64,000 bases of DNA from Siphonodentalium dalli (taxonomy: Eukaryota; Mollusca; Scaphopoda; Gadilida; Siphonodentaliidae), in contig CP136067.1 of the NCBI GenBank assembly GCA_032622095.1, positions 79,634,705-79,698,704 of the forward strand, read 5' to 3'. Shown here piece after piece: positions 36,431-48,189 of this stretch. The notes beneath the pieces were generated by a model that saw nothing but the letters and a program-made list of their open reading frames with translations, did no database searches and was not told the origin of the DNA. A program made the position numbers and the translations under genes. The first letter of the stretch is position 1. The number at the start of each line of letters is the position of its first letter.

Positions 36431-36830
36431 GTCAGTTAATAGACTTATGACTGGACATTCGGAACTGAAAGCTTTGCCATTATCTTTCCAAATGTCCGCA
36501 GTCACTAGTCCATTAACCCTGACAAATAAACATTTCTTGGTGTAAGCTGTGAACCAGTAGTTTGAAGAATAACCACCTGTTACCACCATAAATGTATTAA
36601 TTGTACCACATTATTACATGACATACATAACATATAGTATGGATGGTACCATGGGTTCAATAATAATGGCTTATGCAGCATGAACATTGAGTAAGTGGAC
36701 CCCTGGGTGCATTACCTCATCATTATCCTATCTGTCATGCAGGCTATCTAAGGAACTGTTTACACATCATATTAATGCCTTATACAGGGAAAATAATGGT
36801 GCAGGTTAAACATTTCTAAAGTGGTGCTGG
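36431..36830. other. No gene seen
   Basis: Unique AT-rich sequence without recognised features. Confidence 0.5.
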
Positions 36831-37270
36831 CTGAGTCATGGATGGTAAAGGGGTGGGGCACTAAATTTGATGAAAAAGTTTTATGGCACTAATTTTCACC
36901 AAACATATAAATATGTAGTCATCTCAATGATATGGGGATTAATTTCTATGTTGTGGTTTAAAGATTGCTACAGTACATGTAAGTGGTGTCACCCAAGTCA
37001 AGGATATGGTTTGGGGAGGAATCTAATGGGTCGAATGGTGTAGTTTAAAGATACTTGTTAAGTGGCGCCATCCATGTCAGGGTTGGGTCGGAGTCAAATA
37101 TTTGACAAAAACTTTTATATCATTGATTTCTAACAAATTTAAATATAGTAATTTCCGTTGTACACAAACACAGTTGTACAGGGAATCTATGGTATATTTC
37201 AATGTTGTCAAAGTGGCACCATCAGAGTCAGGGATGGGGTTGCGGTAGGAGTCCCAAACTTGATAAAACA
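36830..37270 (-). repeat. Inverse-orientation copies of the 34.6-35.8 kb repeat
   Basis: GTGGTGCTGGCTGAGTCA, GGTGGGGCACTAAATTTGAT and AAGTGGCGCCATCCATGTCA are the reverse-complement theme of the repeat at 34560-35830. About three diverged units. Confidence 0.6.
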
Positions 37271-37395
37271 TTTCTACCAAGAATTTCTTCCACCAATGTT
37301 TTTAGAATCCTTCTGCACTTGCATTATCTTTTGGTCTAGCTGTCATGTGCTCATTTTTCCTGAACAAATGAATCAGCATTATACGGCTGTGTAAT

Positions 37396-37613
37396 ATTGC
37401 ATGTATTTCCACATTATTTGTCAAGAGAGAATATAAGAGCTTTTAAAGGATTCAAGGCCTTTGAAGTGGGTTCATGCGAAATAACATCAAAGCCTGTAAA
37501 CAAACTACCAGCTGTCAGCAACAAGTACATAATAAAATAGAGTGACTTTGTTCTTATATTCATTATTATAATTAAGTCTCCAATAATGAGATTTTGCATG
37601 TCAAAACCATTGT
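37396..37613 (-). repeat. 222-bp interspersed repeat R1, copy 2
   Basis: Inverse of 15948-16169 with very few differences, for example TGCGAAATAACATC against a TACAAAATAACATC equivalent. Confidence 0.85.
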
Positions 37614-37814
37614 CATGTAAGCATTACTGTTACAGTGAATATACCTATAAAAACCCAATAAATCCAATAAGTTACCAAAGTTTAATAAAACATTGACAGT
37701 AAACATTAGAAAAGGTTAAAGCTTGAAAAATATCCTGAAAATCAAATTCAGACTAAAATATTTGAACTTACTACGTGTACTACACTACACGATTAGCGAT
37801 GTTTGTGGACAAAT

Positions 37815-37917
37815 CACTGTTTATCTGAACATTTCCAAGTTGTGAATATGAATCCTTCTGCACAATGTATACTTATATAACTGAATGGAAGAATCCATTT
37901 AGGATAGAAAGGGTTAA
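37815..37917. repeat. T1 MITE, end fragment
   Basis: TTATCTGAACATTTCC through CTTCTGCACAATG to GATAGAAAGGGTTAA. Confidence 0.65.
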
Positions 37918-38109
37918 AGATACGGTAAGTGTTGGCAGTGGGTATTGCTGTTAAAATAGTCACATCGGTTAAAACCGCCATAAACAGAAAGAATATATAT
38001 TACTGGTATAGACAAACTTTGTTCTTATACCAATAATTTTTGTTTGTATATTGCATGTTATTGTCATGTTAGTACTCAATATTATGTAAACAAATGCCAT
38101 GTTATTTAA

Positions 38110-39010
38110 AACAAGAGCATCGCTAGGGCGTGGCAAAATACGCCCTTTAGCCATTTCGAATTGTACTATCACAAAATAAGATAATACTTTGAGCTTACAT
38201 TTAAAGAAAATCTGATATACTCCTAATTTCAATGCCAAAATGTGGTCAAATTCTAAGTCGAAAAATGGCCATAACTCATGTAAAAATAATTAGACAGAAC
38301 CTATATTCAAACTTGGCGTGTAGTTTTAGCTGGGAAATACACATACCAGCTTTGGTTCAGCTCAAATAATAAAAACTGGAGTTATCGGTCGGAAACCAAA
38401 ATGTTATGAAATTGGTCAAATTCTAAGTTGAAAAAGGGCCGTAACTCATGTAAAAATAATTGGACGGAACCCATATTCGAACTTGGCCTGTATCTTTAGC
38501 TGGGAAATACACATACCAACTTTGGTTCAGATAAAATAATCCAAACTGGAGTTATCGGTCGGAAACCAAAAATATTAACAGACGGTCAAATTCTAAGTCG
38601 AAAAAGGGCCGTAACTCATGTAAAAATAATTGGACGGAACCCATATTCGAACTTGGCCTGTATCTTTAGCTGGGAAATACACATACCAACTTTGGTTCAG
38701 ATCAAATAATCCAAACTGGAGTTATCGGTCGGAAACCAAAAATGTTAACAGACGGTAAAATTCTAAGTCGAAAAAGGGCCGTAACTCATGTAAAAATAAT
38801 TGGACATAACCCATATTCGAACTTGGCCTGTATCTTTAGCTGGGAAATACACATAACAACTTTGGTTCAGATCAAATAATCCAAACTGGAGTTATCGATC
38901 GGAAACCAAAAATGTTAACGGACGGACGGACGGACGGATGGCTAGACGGACGGACGGACGGACGGACTGATAACATAATACAACCTTTTTTCAAAAAGGG
39001 CGTATAATAA
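38110..39010 (+). repeat. Tandem-core element, four 170-bp units
   Basis: The head contains AAAATACGCCCTTTAG. Four units of about 172 bp carry GGGCCGTAACTCATG, GGCCTGTATCTTTAGCTGGG and GGAGTTATCGGTCGGAAACC. A (GGAC)n tract at 38,920-38,965 follows, then the 3' end TTTTTTCAAAAAGGGCGTAT, inverse to the head motif. Matches the head/core/microsatellite/hairpin plan of bivalve pearl and Helentron-derived elements (family knowledge). Confidence 0.75.
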
Positions 39011-40316
39011 ACAGTATGTAAAGAGTATGCAAAACACTCCACACCAGACCCCACTATGGGAACTTTGGTTAGAAATGCCACCAAGTTGTTTACAATTTAA
39101 TGGTATAGCTCTTGATAATCCATGCTTCTCAAGATTTCAGTGTTGAATTGGTCACCCTGAATCACTCTCCTAAAAAAATTGCAATGGAGCCGAGTGTTTT
39201 GCTTATCGCTCACTATTTACGCGCTGTATATAAACAAATGCTTGGCTCACACAAAGTGTGTTTTGTAGAAAATATCACATTCATACAATCATTATACTAT
39301 ACTGATACATGTAGTATATTCTTGAGGAAATTTTCATAAATTGATATATTTAAATAGTGAATGTCATCTATACATGAATGTTGTCTGTGATTATTTTTTC
39401 TACAACGAGTCTGATCAAAAATTTGAGATTTTGATAAACATTGTGTTCAGTATTTATTTCACATCCTTGTATCAGACAATCCCAACCATTGGCTGAAAAG
39501 TTTCATTGATACTACATGTATAATTACTATAATTGTGTTTTAGGTCTGAGGATGGGTGACATCATTTATGTTGTTTCTCTCATTGCAAATAATGGGAGGC
39601 AGCTCCGGTTTGTATTAAAAGATGTGGGAGATGGTAAAATGTATTCAATGATGGAAATTCTATTGAATAAATGTGAATATTATAAAAGCTCATGACTCTA
39701 GAATAATAGAAGACCATGAAAATAAACACGGGATGCAAATATGACATTCTCAAGAGCTCTGCTTTCACTGTAAATTGTATACATAGATACATTTCACACA
39801 ATTTTCTTTGCCCTGAACTATAGAAGACTACTTAGACTAGTAGTTCATAGTTGTATTTACTTTGACAATAGATTGGGAACCAGGAGTTCATGAATAAAAT
39901 CTCATCAGAGAACAATGTGGAATGGTGGTCAAAGAAACCTTGTTTTATGAACATTTGTGGGCTGGTTATTGGCTAATTGTCTAAGTGGTCTGATTTATTG
40001 ATTTTTCGCCCAGAGGAAGTCTCTGCCGTTTTCATATTTTCCTGCATAAGATTTGATGAGAATACAATCTTTTTATGTTTGATTAAACACAGGAAATCTG
40101 ATGGTAGAATCACAGGGAAATCCAAGCTAATAATAAGGCCGTCAGTTTGGCGTAAATAGCATATAATTTCCTGTAGAGTTTTACTGTGTTTGTTCTAGCT
40201 TTTACTGGAGAGTTGGTTAACCATATACATGTATATCAGAATTTATGAGGCACTGGCTCAGAATGTGTTCATTGCTTGGTATGTTCATGACCAAATTATC
40301 ATCGATATAGCCATGT
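39011..40316. other. No gene seen
   Basis: Unique AT-rich sequence. A plus-strand frame at 39977-40159 and one at 39112-39339 show no recognised domain. Confidence 0.5.
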
Positions 40317-40730
40317 TAACCCTTTCTATATTAAATGGATTCTCCCACTCAGTAATAAAAGTAAACATTGGAATGGTTACATATTGTTCATTTCGAGGGG
40401 TTCTCATGTAAAATAAGCAGACTACAAATAACAAAAGTACAGTACATGTGGGAGTCCTATTTATTGCAGGGAAATGTTCAGATAATACAGTAATATCCTA
40501 ATTAATCGACTCCTTAACCAAAGCAGAATTATGGGTAATTTTTCAGGACTTAGTCAGAAATATGGCTTGTTACCATTCATTGGAAAGCTCTCACTGAGAT
40601 AATACCATGATGGTAGACTGATTAATTAGGGCATTACAGTAAGTTTAGCAAATAACTATGGTCATTTTTATTTTTATCTGAACATTTCCAACTGGATAAC
40701 TAACTCTTCAATGAGTACTGTTTATAAGTA
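40317..40730. repeat. T1 MITE split by a P1 insertion
   Basis: The left part, TTAACCCTTTCTATATTAAA to AAATGTTCAGATAATA, ends at 40,487. The right part resumes at 40,640 and reaches TATCTGAACATTTCC. The P1 hairpin element lies between, with TA at both junctions. Confidence 0.75.
40488..40639. repeat. P1 MITE nested in T1
   Basis: CAGTAATATCC at left and GGGCATTACAG at right; the left arm is nearly complete, the right arm short. Confidence 0.8.
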
Positions 40731-40814
40731 TTGTTTATAAGATCAGAATGGCACACTATGATGAGCCTCAACTCAGATCATGCTTTTATAAACAGTCCCA
40801 ATTCAGGTGTTGAA

Positions 40815-40925
40815 GGTTTCGTATTCATTGGTGAAATGTTCAGATAATACGTTCAACAAACTGAACATTTCATAAAGGAACTACTTGTCAATTAGTATAT
40901 ATTTAGCAAAGAAAAGGATATCAGA
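40815..40925. repeat. T1 MITE fragment
   Basis: TTCATTGGTGAAATGTTCAG to TAGCAAAGAAAAGG; its end runs into the minisatellite. Confidence 0.6.
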
Positions 40926-42650
40926 GAGGGGTGAATCCTTAATACCAGTTAACAGAGAGGGGTGAATCGTGAATACCAGTTAACAGAGAGGACTGAATCC
41001 TAAATGACAGTTAACAAAGAGGGGTGAATCCTAAATACTATGCGTCAACAATGAGAGGTGAATCTTAAATACAAGTTAACAAAGAGGGGTGAATCCTAAA
41101 TACAAGTTAACAAAGTGGAGTGAACCCTAAATAACAGTTAACATAGAGTGCTTAATCCTGAATACCAGTTAAAATAGAGGGCTGAATACCATTTAACATA
41201 GAGGACTGAATACCAGTTAACATAGAGTGCTGAATCCAGAATATCCAGTTAACATAGAGGACTGAATACCAGTTAACTTAGATGGCTGAATCCTGAATAT
41301 CAGTTAACATAGAGGACTGAATCCTGAATACTATTTAGCATAGAGGACTGAATCCAGAATATCCAGTTAACATAGAGGACTGAATCCAGAATATCCAGTT
41401 AACATAGAGGACTGAATCCTGAATATCAGTTAACATAGAGGACTGAATCCTGAATATCAGTTAACATAGAGGACTGAATCCTGAATATCCAGTTAACATA
41501 GAGGGCTGAATCCCGAATATCAGTTAACATAGAGGACTGAATCCTGAATACTATTTAGCATAGAGGACTGAATCCTGAATATCAGTTAACATAGAGGACT
41601 GAATCCTGAATACTATTTAGCATAGAGGACTGAATCCTGAATATCCAGTTAACATAGAGGGCTGAATCCCGAATATCAGTTAACATAGAGGACTGAATCC
41701 TGAATACTATTTAGCATAGAGGACTGAATCCTGAATATCCAGTTAACATAGAGGGCTGAATCCCGAATATCAGTTAACATAGAGGACTGAATCCTGAATA
41801 CCAGTTAAAATAGAGGGCTGGATCCTGAATACCAGTTAACATAGAGGACTGAATCCTGAATACCAGTTAACATAGAGTGCTGAATCCTAAATACCAGTTA
41901 ACATAGAGTGCTGAATACCAGTTAACATAGAGGGCTGAATCCTGAATACCAGTTAACAAAGAGGGGTGAATCCTTAGTTAAGAAAGAGAAGTGAACCCTA
42001 TATACAAGTTAACATAGAGTGCTGAATCCTGAATACCAGTTAACATAAAGGGCTGAATCCTAAATACCAGTTAACATAGAGTGAACCCTAAATACTAGTT
42101 AACACAGAGTGCTGAATACCAGTTAACATAGAGGGCTGAATCCTGAATACCAGTTAACAAAGAGGGGTGAATCCTGAATACCAGTTAACATAGAGGGCTG
42201 AATCCTAAATACCAGTTAACAAAGAGGGGTAAATCCTGAATACCAGTTAACATAGAGAGCTGAATCCTGAATATCAGTTAACAAAGAGGGGTGAATCCTG
42301 AATACCAGTTACCATAGAGGGCTGAATCCTAAATACAAGTTAACATAGAGGGGTGAATCCTGAATACCAGTTAACATAGAGGGCTGAATCCTGAAAATCA
42401 GTTAACATAGAGGGCTGAATACTGAATACCAGTTAACAAAGAGGGGTGAATCCTGAATACCAGTTGACAAAGAGGGGTGAATCCTGAATACCAGTTAACA
42501 TAGAGGGCTGAATCCTGAATACCAGTTAACATAGAGGGCTGAATACCAAATAACATAGAGGGCTGAATCCTGAATACCAGATAACATAGACGGCTGAATC
42601 CTAAATACAAGTTAACAAAGAGGAGTGAATCTCTTGTACTAGTTAAGAAA
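40920..42650 (+). repeat. 31-bp minisatellite, about 55 copies, with higher-order repeats
   Basis: The unit is CATAGAGGGCTGAATCC plus TGAATACCAGTTAA, with variants GAGGACTG, GAGGGGTG, ACTATTTAG and TATCCAG. Between about 41,490 and 41,790 a three-unit block of about 93 bp (CCCGAATATCAG type, then ACTATTTAG type, then TATCCAG type) repeats in order, which is higher-order structure. Single 16-bp half units also occur. Confidence 0.9.
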
Positions 42651-42905
42651 ATACGGAATACAAAACATTGATTTCTCACTTACATATAAATATGCTTATT
42701 TTCAGACCTACATGTAGCTACTCTCAACAAATCAATCATGAATATGAAACTAAATTTCATCATAATTTGTCATTGAGGTAAGAAATAATCTGCATATCAG
42801 CCTATCAGGGTTTTTTTTTGGTCAAATATTGAATATGGGGGGGGGGGGGGGTATGAATCCATCATAATTATTAAAAATTAAGCACACACTCCTGCACAAT
42901 CCCAC

Positions 42906-43140
42906 TTAACCCTATCATGACAGGAGCTGCACTGGGGCAGCATTAAAGATCCTGTGCCAGTGCATTTTTTATATAATGTAAAAGAGTCTCCCATAGGGAG
43001 CCTCACACATATAAGAGAATGCACTGGCTTTATATACAAGGTTAATGTATATTTTTGTTAGGCCAATGAATTCTCTTATATGTATGCGAGGCTCCCTATG
43101 GGAGAATCGCAGATATAAGAGAATACATTGGCACAGGGTT
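42906..43140. repeat. T2 MITE copy 2
   Basis: TTAACCCTATCATGACAGGA to GGCACAGGG, with both CTCCCATAGGGAG-type hairpins present. Confidence 0.8.
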
Positions 43141-43145
43141 TTCAC

Positions 43146-43770
43146 AAAATGTTTTGAATATACTATATTTCTCTAAGTTTATCAGAGAATTGTACCATGA
43201 AAATACATCAAATTATTCAGAGAAAAACAGGAAATTGACCAATTGAAACAGTGTTAGGAACAAGGTTCACATAAAGTCGAATCACAATATTCTTTATATT
43301 ACACCATTGATTTTTGTGCTTGTTCTCACAGATTGGGCTAATTTAATTGGGCTCTGTGTTCATTACACAACATTATCTCCCACTCTTCTGTTTTCTTAAA
43401 TAATTGCTTTGCTGGCTCTCCAGAAAACCCCCAAGGGAAATATAGGGAAGTTAAAAAGAACTTAATTTCTCATAATTGAAATCCAAATCAGATATCCATA
43501 TGCCCATGGTATTAAGATCTGAGATACTTAATTCATTTTAATACCATACTTATAAAACTGGTTTAATTTATTAAGGTTTATTGTCATTTCAGCAGCTAGG
43601 CCATACCATGATGTTGTTCAGCATTGAGGCAAGACCCAAGCAGAGAGTTAATTTCATTTGAAATTTACTCCACCTCCACTTGCATAGAAACCACCGACAC
43701 CTGGAAAGCAATCTGACAAACTTGGCCAGATACATGAATCAGATTACCTTCCCAGTATGTGGATATTAAA
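43146..43770. other. No gene seen
   Basis: Unique sequence. Confidence 0.5.
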
Positions 43771-43853
43771 CTTTTCATGACGGGAGTTGCATGGTGTGGG
43801 CATAAAAGATCCTGTGCCAGTGCATTCTCTTATATATGCGAGGCTCCCATAAA
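43771..43853. repeat. T2 MITE, left fragment
   Basis: CTTTTCATGACGGGAGTTGC to TATATGCGAGGCTCCCAT, ending inside the first hairpin. Confidence 0.7.
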
Positions 43854-43967
43854 CTGTTATTTTAAAACAGCCACCAATTTACCCACCTATCTTCTGGAAT
43901 GATAAAAAAAGCTTTTTATATTATCATATAATCTATTTGTCCCACTTAATCTGAGCTAAAAGATAAG

Positions 43968-44677
43968 TACTGTAATTGGCTTTAATTTCGTCGGCCTCAA
44001 TTTTCGTGGTTTCTTATAAAAAGGCTATTTCATGGGGACATGGATTCATAGATCAGGTGTCATATTTATCTTCATCAACAGCTCCTACAATAGCAGGTTT
44101 CTGACATCATTGAGAGTGGACATTATTGAGATATCGGTCCACCAGATATCCGGTGCCGAAAGGGCATCACGCAATCAATGTACTAATAGCTATCGGCTTC
44201 ATTTCATACGCTAGTTAGGTATAGCCATTTATTGTTTTACGTAACCTGCGCGTGATGAAACCATTAGCTTTTATTAAGAGATCAATTCAGTACGCATTGT
44301 TTATACAAATTATTATCACAGGGAGCAGACTGTGTTATATACAAACAATTATGAATAGGCCACTAACAAAATTTTATGTCTCTCACTTCATGTTTAAAAT
44401 GTGGAAAAGTCGAAATTCGATCTCCATCTAAAAAATTAAAGCATGGCGAGTATTCACATTACGGTGTCGAAAATTACGTTTCATCTCGTCTTCCGTGTTT
44501 TTTGTCAACCCATTTTACGACATGTCGAATACAAACTTCATGCCCGATATTCATTTTGATTTCATGTATTGAAATTTCTCTGAGTCAATTATTTCTTTGG
44601 GTTTAGATTTCGTGGTTGAGTCGAACCACGAAATCAACAAATAATGAACCCCCACGAATAAAAAGGATTTTACAGTA
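43968..44677. mobile_element. Possible TA-flanked MITE with CTGTAA ends
   Basis: Left TACTGTAATTGGC and right TTTTACAGTA form short inverted ends. Both subterminal regions carry a 'TTTCGTGGTT' motif, and the right one also has its inverse. About 710 bp, no transposase. Class inferred from the TA and CTGTAA ends only. Confidence 0.5.
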
Positions 44678-44739
44678 AGTAATGTTTTATTCTCAGTTCA
44701 GCCATTATTCATGGATGGAACAGGAGAAGATGCGCCTAT

Positions 44740-45060
44740 CCCATGCCATTCCCCTGGTCAAGAGACCCATCGGTAACAATTTTCCTACATAATGAATGCT
44801 CTTTATGCCCCTTTAAGTCTTCTGAGGTCAATGGCATCTATCTCATGACACTCTACGGGTCAATTTATCCACATGCTTCAATTTTACCGACCAGATTTCA
44901 ACAATTTTGGGTATATAATGAATAATTTAATGTAATTAATTATTAGTGCCCTTTTAAGACATTTGATGTCAACGGGACCTATCTAATAAGATTCCCCGGG
45001 TCAAATTACTCATATGTGCAAATTTTAAACTCTGATGGTCCAGCTGTTTCTGTATAAACA
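44740..45060 (+). repeat. Diverged two-copy tandem repeat
   Basis: TGCCCCTTTAAGTC...GTCAATGGCATCTATCT and TGCCCTTTTAAGAC...GTCAACGGGACCTATCT are about 145 bp apart, each followed by a GGGTCAA.TTA segment. Confidence 0.6.
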
Positions 45061-45270
45061 ATCAATTGCGACAACCTTTCAAGTTTGACACTGTGCGTGG
45101 CTAGTATAGTCCCTCATGTGACATCACATGAAGATTAACGATTCAGACTGCATAATCCATAACATAATATTCAATCGCATGAATCAGCATAACTTCAGTT
45201 ACGGGTGGACTATCACAAAAAATCTTTTCGGCAACGTGCTCAGTGGAGTAGCGGTCATCGATAATGACTG

Positions 45271-45338
45271 AGAAAAATTACACCTGTTTAATCCTTTAAG
45301 TATTAATACTTAAAGGATTAAACAGGTGTAATTTTTCT
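45271..45338. repeat. Perfect 68-bp palindrome without spacer
   Basis: Two 34-base arms, the left beginning AGAAAAATTACACCTG and both meeting at AGTATT/AATACT; every base pairs and the flanking bases do not. Confidence 0.95.
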
Positions 45339-45344
45339 AGTGAA

Positions 45345-45900
45345 GAGAATTTTATTTTGATTGACATTTGTTCAAGTTATTGTGCTAACAGTCTTGAAAT
45401 TGCAAAAAGAATAAGACAGATTAAAGCTGAACTAAGGGCTATAAAGTCAAGGGAAAAATCAGTCAAACCTAGCTTACGAACCTAATCAAGTTATTGTTGT
45501 GGAAGATTCATTTAAAATATATATGGTATTGGTTGAGGTCCATTCAAGTTATCACGCTAACGGTCGTAAAATTGCTAAATAGACAATTTAAGTTTTCGGG
45601 CTCGATAAAGATATTGTTGTGAAAGATCCATATACCAAATATGGATGGGATCAGTTGACGTTTGTTCAAGCTATCCTGCTAACAGTCTTAAAATTGCTAA
45701 TAATATACCAATTAAGTCAAGTAAATAAAACCCGCACAAATCTCGTTTTTGAAAATCAATCGACATATTGTTAAGGCTCCAATACATCTATAGTAGATAT
45801 GAATGAAATTGGTTGACATTTGTTCAAGTCATCATGCTAACGGCCATAAATTTACTATAAATAGAATAAATGCCATAACTCTGAAAAAAAACTTGACAAC
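45345..45900 (+). repeat. Tandem-core repeat, three 150-185-bp units
   Basis: The unit contains TTTGTTCAAGTTAT, GCTAACGGTCGTAAAATTGC and GTTGTGGAAGATTCAT. Ends in a decayed AACTCTGAAAAAAAACTTG segment. Confidence 0.65.
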
Positions 45901-46020
45901 CAAAAAATAGAACTCATCAGTATTTATTCATTTATATAGTCAGACGACCCCAATAAGAGGATGAGAGACACAGAGAAATGTGTAAAATCAGAAGGCCAAT
46001 GGCTGAAATTTTGCGAACAC

Positions 46021-46078
46021 CCTGTGCAAATGCATTCTCATATCCCCCATAGCGAGCCTCGCATATGCTAGTATAATA
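46021..46078. repeat. T2 MITE, left part (split by hAT)
   Basis: CCTGTGCAAATGCATTCTC to GCCTCGCATATGCTA plus one copy of GTATAATA. Continues at 51,344 after the 5.27-kb hAT element. Confidence 0.75.
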
Positions 46079-46450
46079 TAGGGCCCGACGAATCGGCAAT
46101 TTCAACATCGAATCGAATCTCGAATCGAATCATGATAATAAATCGAAATCGAATCGAATCACATCTTTTTCAAACACTTTAGTAGATTCGCGGTATTAGT
46201 CATACAAAGAGTAAAATCCAAGATGGCTGCTGGCGCCATGTTTTTTGGCCGAATGACCCCACAATTACTCGTTCCCATCTACATGTCAATATTAACATCC
46301 ATGTCAAATTTCGCGATGATCAGACGAACAGTACAACCTGTGGCCCGTGCTAATGAAATAAATTTTGAAATCAAAGATGGCCGCTGGCAGCCATGTTTTT
46401 TGTCGGAATGACCCCAAAATGACTCGTTCCCATCTACATGTCATTGTTAA

Positions 46451-47206
46451 CTGGTTCAGTGCTGAAAGCCCATATTTGGACCCTATGTAAGAGTGCTGGA
46501 AGCCCAGATATGGGCTTTGGCAATGACACTGTCTTGTTTAGTCAACTCTTGTTTAGTTTAATAATTTAAATAGCGTTGTCAGGTAATATTTCAGAAAAAT
46601 TGTTACATATATAATTAAATTGGGACATTGTGAAGTTTGAATGGATGCCAACCAATAAAATTGTCAGAAAAGGTACTTATATCGCGAATGTTTTGCCCTA
46701 AGGGCGGCCGACAACCAAGCTCATAACCATAACCTAATCGGACATCCAGGCTCATATCGATAACCTACTTTGACAAACAGACAACCAGGCTCATAACCAT
46801 AGCCTAATGAGACATCCAGGCCCATAACCATTGTCTAATGAGACATCCAGACTAATAATCATTGCCTAATGAGACATCGAGACCCATAACAATAGTCTAA
46901 TGAGACATCAAGGCTCATAACCATAGCCTAATGGCTAATGAGACATCCAGGCCCATAGGCATAGCCATAGCCTAATGAGACATCCAAGCTCATAACCATA
47001 GCCTATTGAGACATCCAAGCTCATAACCATAGCCTAGTGAGACATCCAGGCTCATAACATAATCACAAATGTATATATATGGGGGTCAAATTTGAGAATA
47101 TAGTGCAAATTATCAACTACGAGCATAAAATTCAATAATTTTCTGTTTGTTGAAATATATATACGCATTTTAATACGTGTATGTAGGATATTTAGCAGCG
47201 AACCAG
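46451..47206. mobile_element. TTAA-flanked element (756 bp) inserted in a tandem-core repeat
   Basis: TTAA at 46447-46450 and 47207-47210. Inverted ends are CTGGTTCAGTGCTGAAA and, from the right, CTGGTTCGCTGCTAAAT. Removing the element plus one TTAA restores the normal sequence of the surrounding repeat unit (ACATGTCATTG, TTAA, CATCCATGAC). This clean join defines the insertion exactly. TTAA targets suggest piggyBac-type mobilisation. The interior includes a 31-bp minisatellite. Confidence 0.8.
46730..47060. repeat. 31-bp minisatellite inside the TTAA element
   Basis: About ten degenerate copies of a unit containing ACATCCAGGCTCATAACCAT and AGCCTAATGAG. It lies wholly within the 756-bp TTAA element, so it either came with the element or expanded after insertion. 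Confidence 0.8.
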
Positions 47207-47690
47207 TTAACATCCATGACTAATTTTATGATGATCCGACCAAAGGTACGACCTGTAGCCCTTGTCAAAGGATTTAGTCATGCAAAGAGTAAAATTTAAG
47301 ACGGCTGCCGATGGCCATGTTTTATGGCCGAATGACCTCAAAATTACTCGTTCCCATCTACATGTCAATATTAACATCCATGACAAATTTCATGACAATA
47401 AGACGAACAGTACGGCCTGTAGCCCGTGCTAATGGATTGAATTTTGAAATTCAAGATGGCCGATGGCGGCCATGTTTTTTTTCCGAATGACCCCAAAATG
47501 ACTCGTTCCCATCTACATGTCAATGTCAACATCCATGACAAATTTCATAATAATCGGACCAAAGGTACGAACTGTAGCCGGTGCTAAAGGAAATTGTTGA
47601 CGAATCACACACGCACACACACACACACAGACGACGGATACCAAGCCATGGCAATAGCTCAAACTTTACAAAGTAAAGTTGAGCTAAAAA
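47207..47690 (+). repeat. Tandem-core element, 3' part with hairpin tail
   Basis: Two and a half core units, then an ACGCACACACACAC run and the tail AGCTCAAACTTTAC...GTAAAGTTGAGCTAAAAA. Its 5' part lies at 46195-46446, on the other side of the TTAA element. Confidence 0.8.
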
Positions 47691-48189
47691 TGGGGGCAAA
47701 TGTCCAATGATTTTATAACGTCAGTGAGATAACTCAGATTACGAAGGAGGTTCATTAATTTAAACTGAATTTAAAACAGTTTAGTATATGAGAATGGCAC
47801 ATCGTTTCATATTTTGTGGCACTGCCACTATGCGTGATTGAAGTTTGTGAAAAGTAAGCAGTTTGGAACTTTTGGAGTCAATGGAGTCTCATTCGAGTCA
47901 ATGCAAACGCAAACTATTCTGCGCATGTACGCTTCATCCTGTCACGCACAGCAGGCATGCGCGATATCAATATTGTGCATCGTGACTTGGGAATGGCGCA
48001 TACGCCAAGGGGATTACAGGAACTATAGTAGCCCAACTTGGGCTGGTCCGTCAGAAAGCTGAATGGACAACAATATTCCATTTCCCGGATAATAAATATG
48101 CTGTTTAAAGATGTTGGTCGGATTTGGAGACGACATAATGGAGCACAAAATGTTTATTTAATATATTTATATCGTTTAAAATTTTAAAA

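Noticed and set aside
40920-42650. CRISPR-like array
   Set aside because: Units are contiguous with no spacers; it is a eukaryotic minisatellite.
42398-42679. 93-residue repeated protein on the minus strand
   Set aside because: Translation of the 31-bp minisatellite; no start context or splice evidence.
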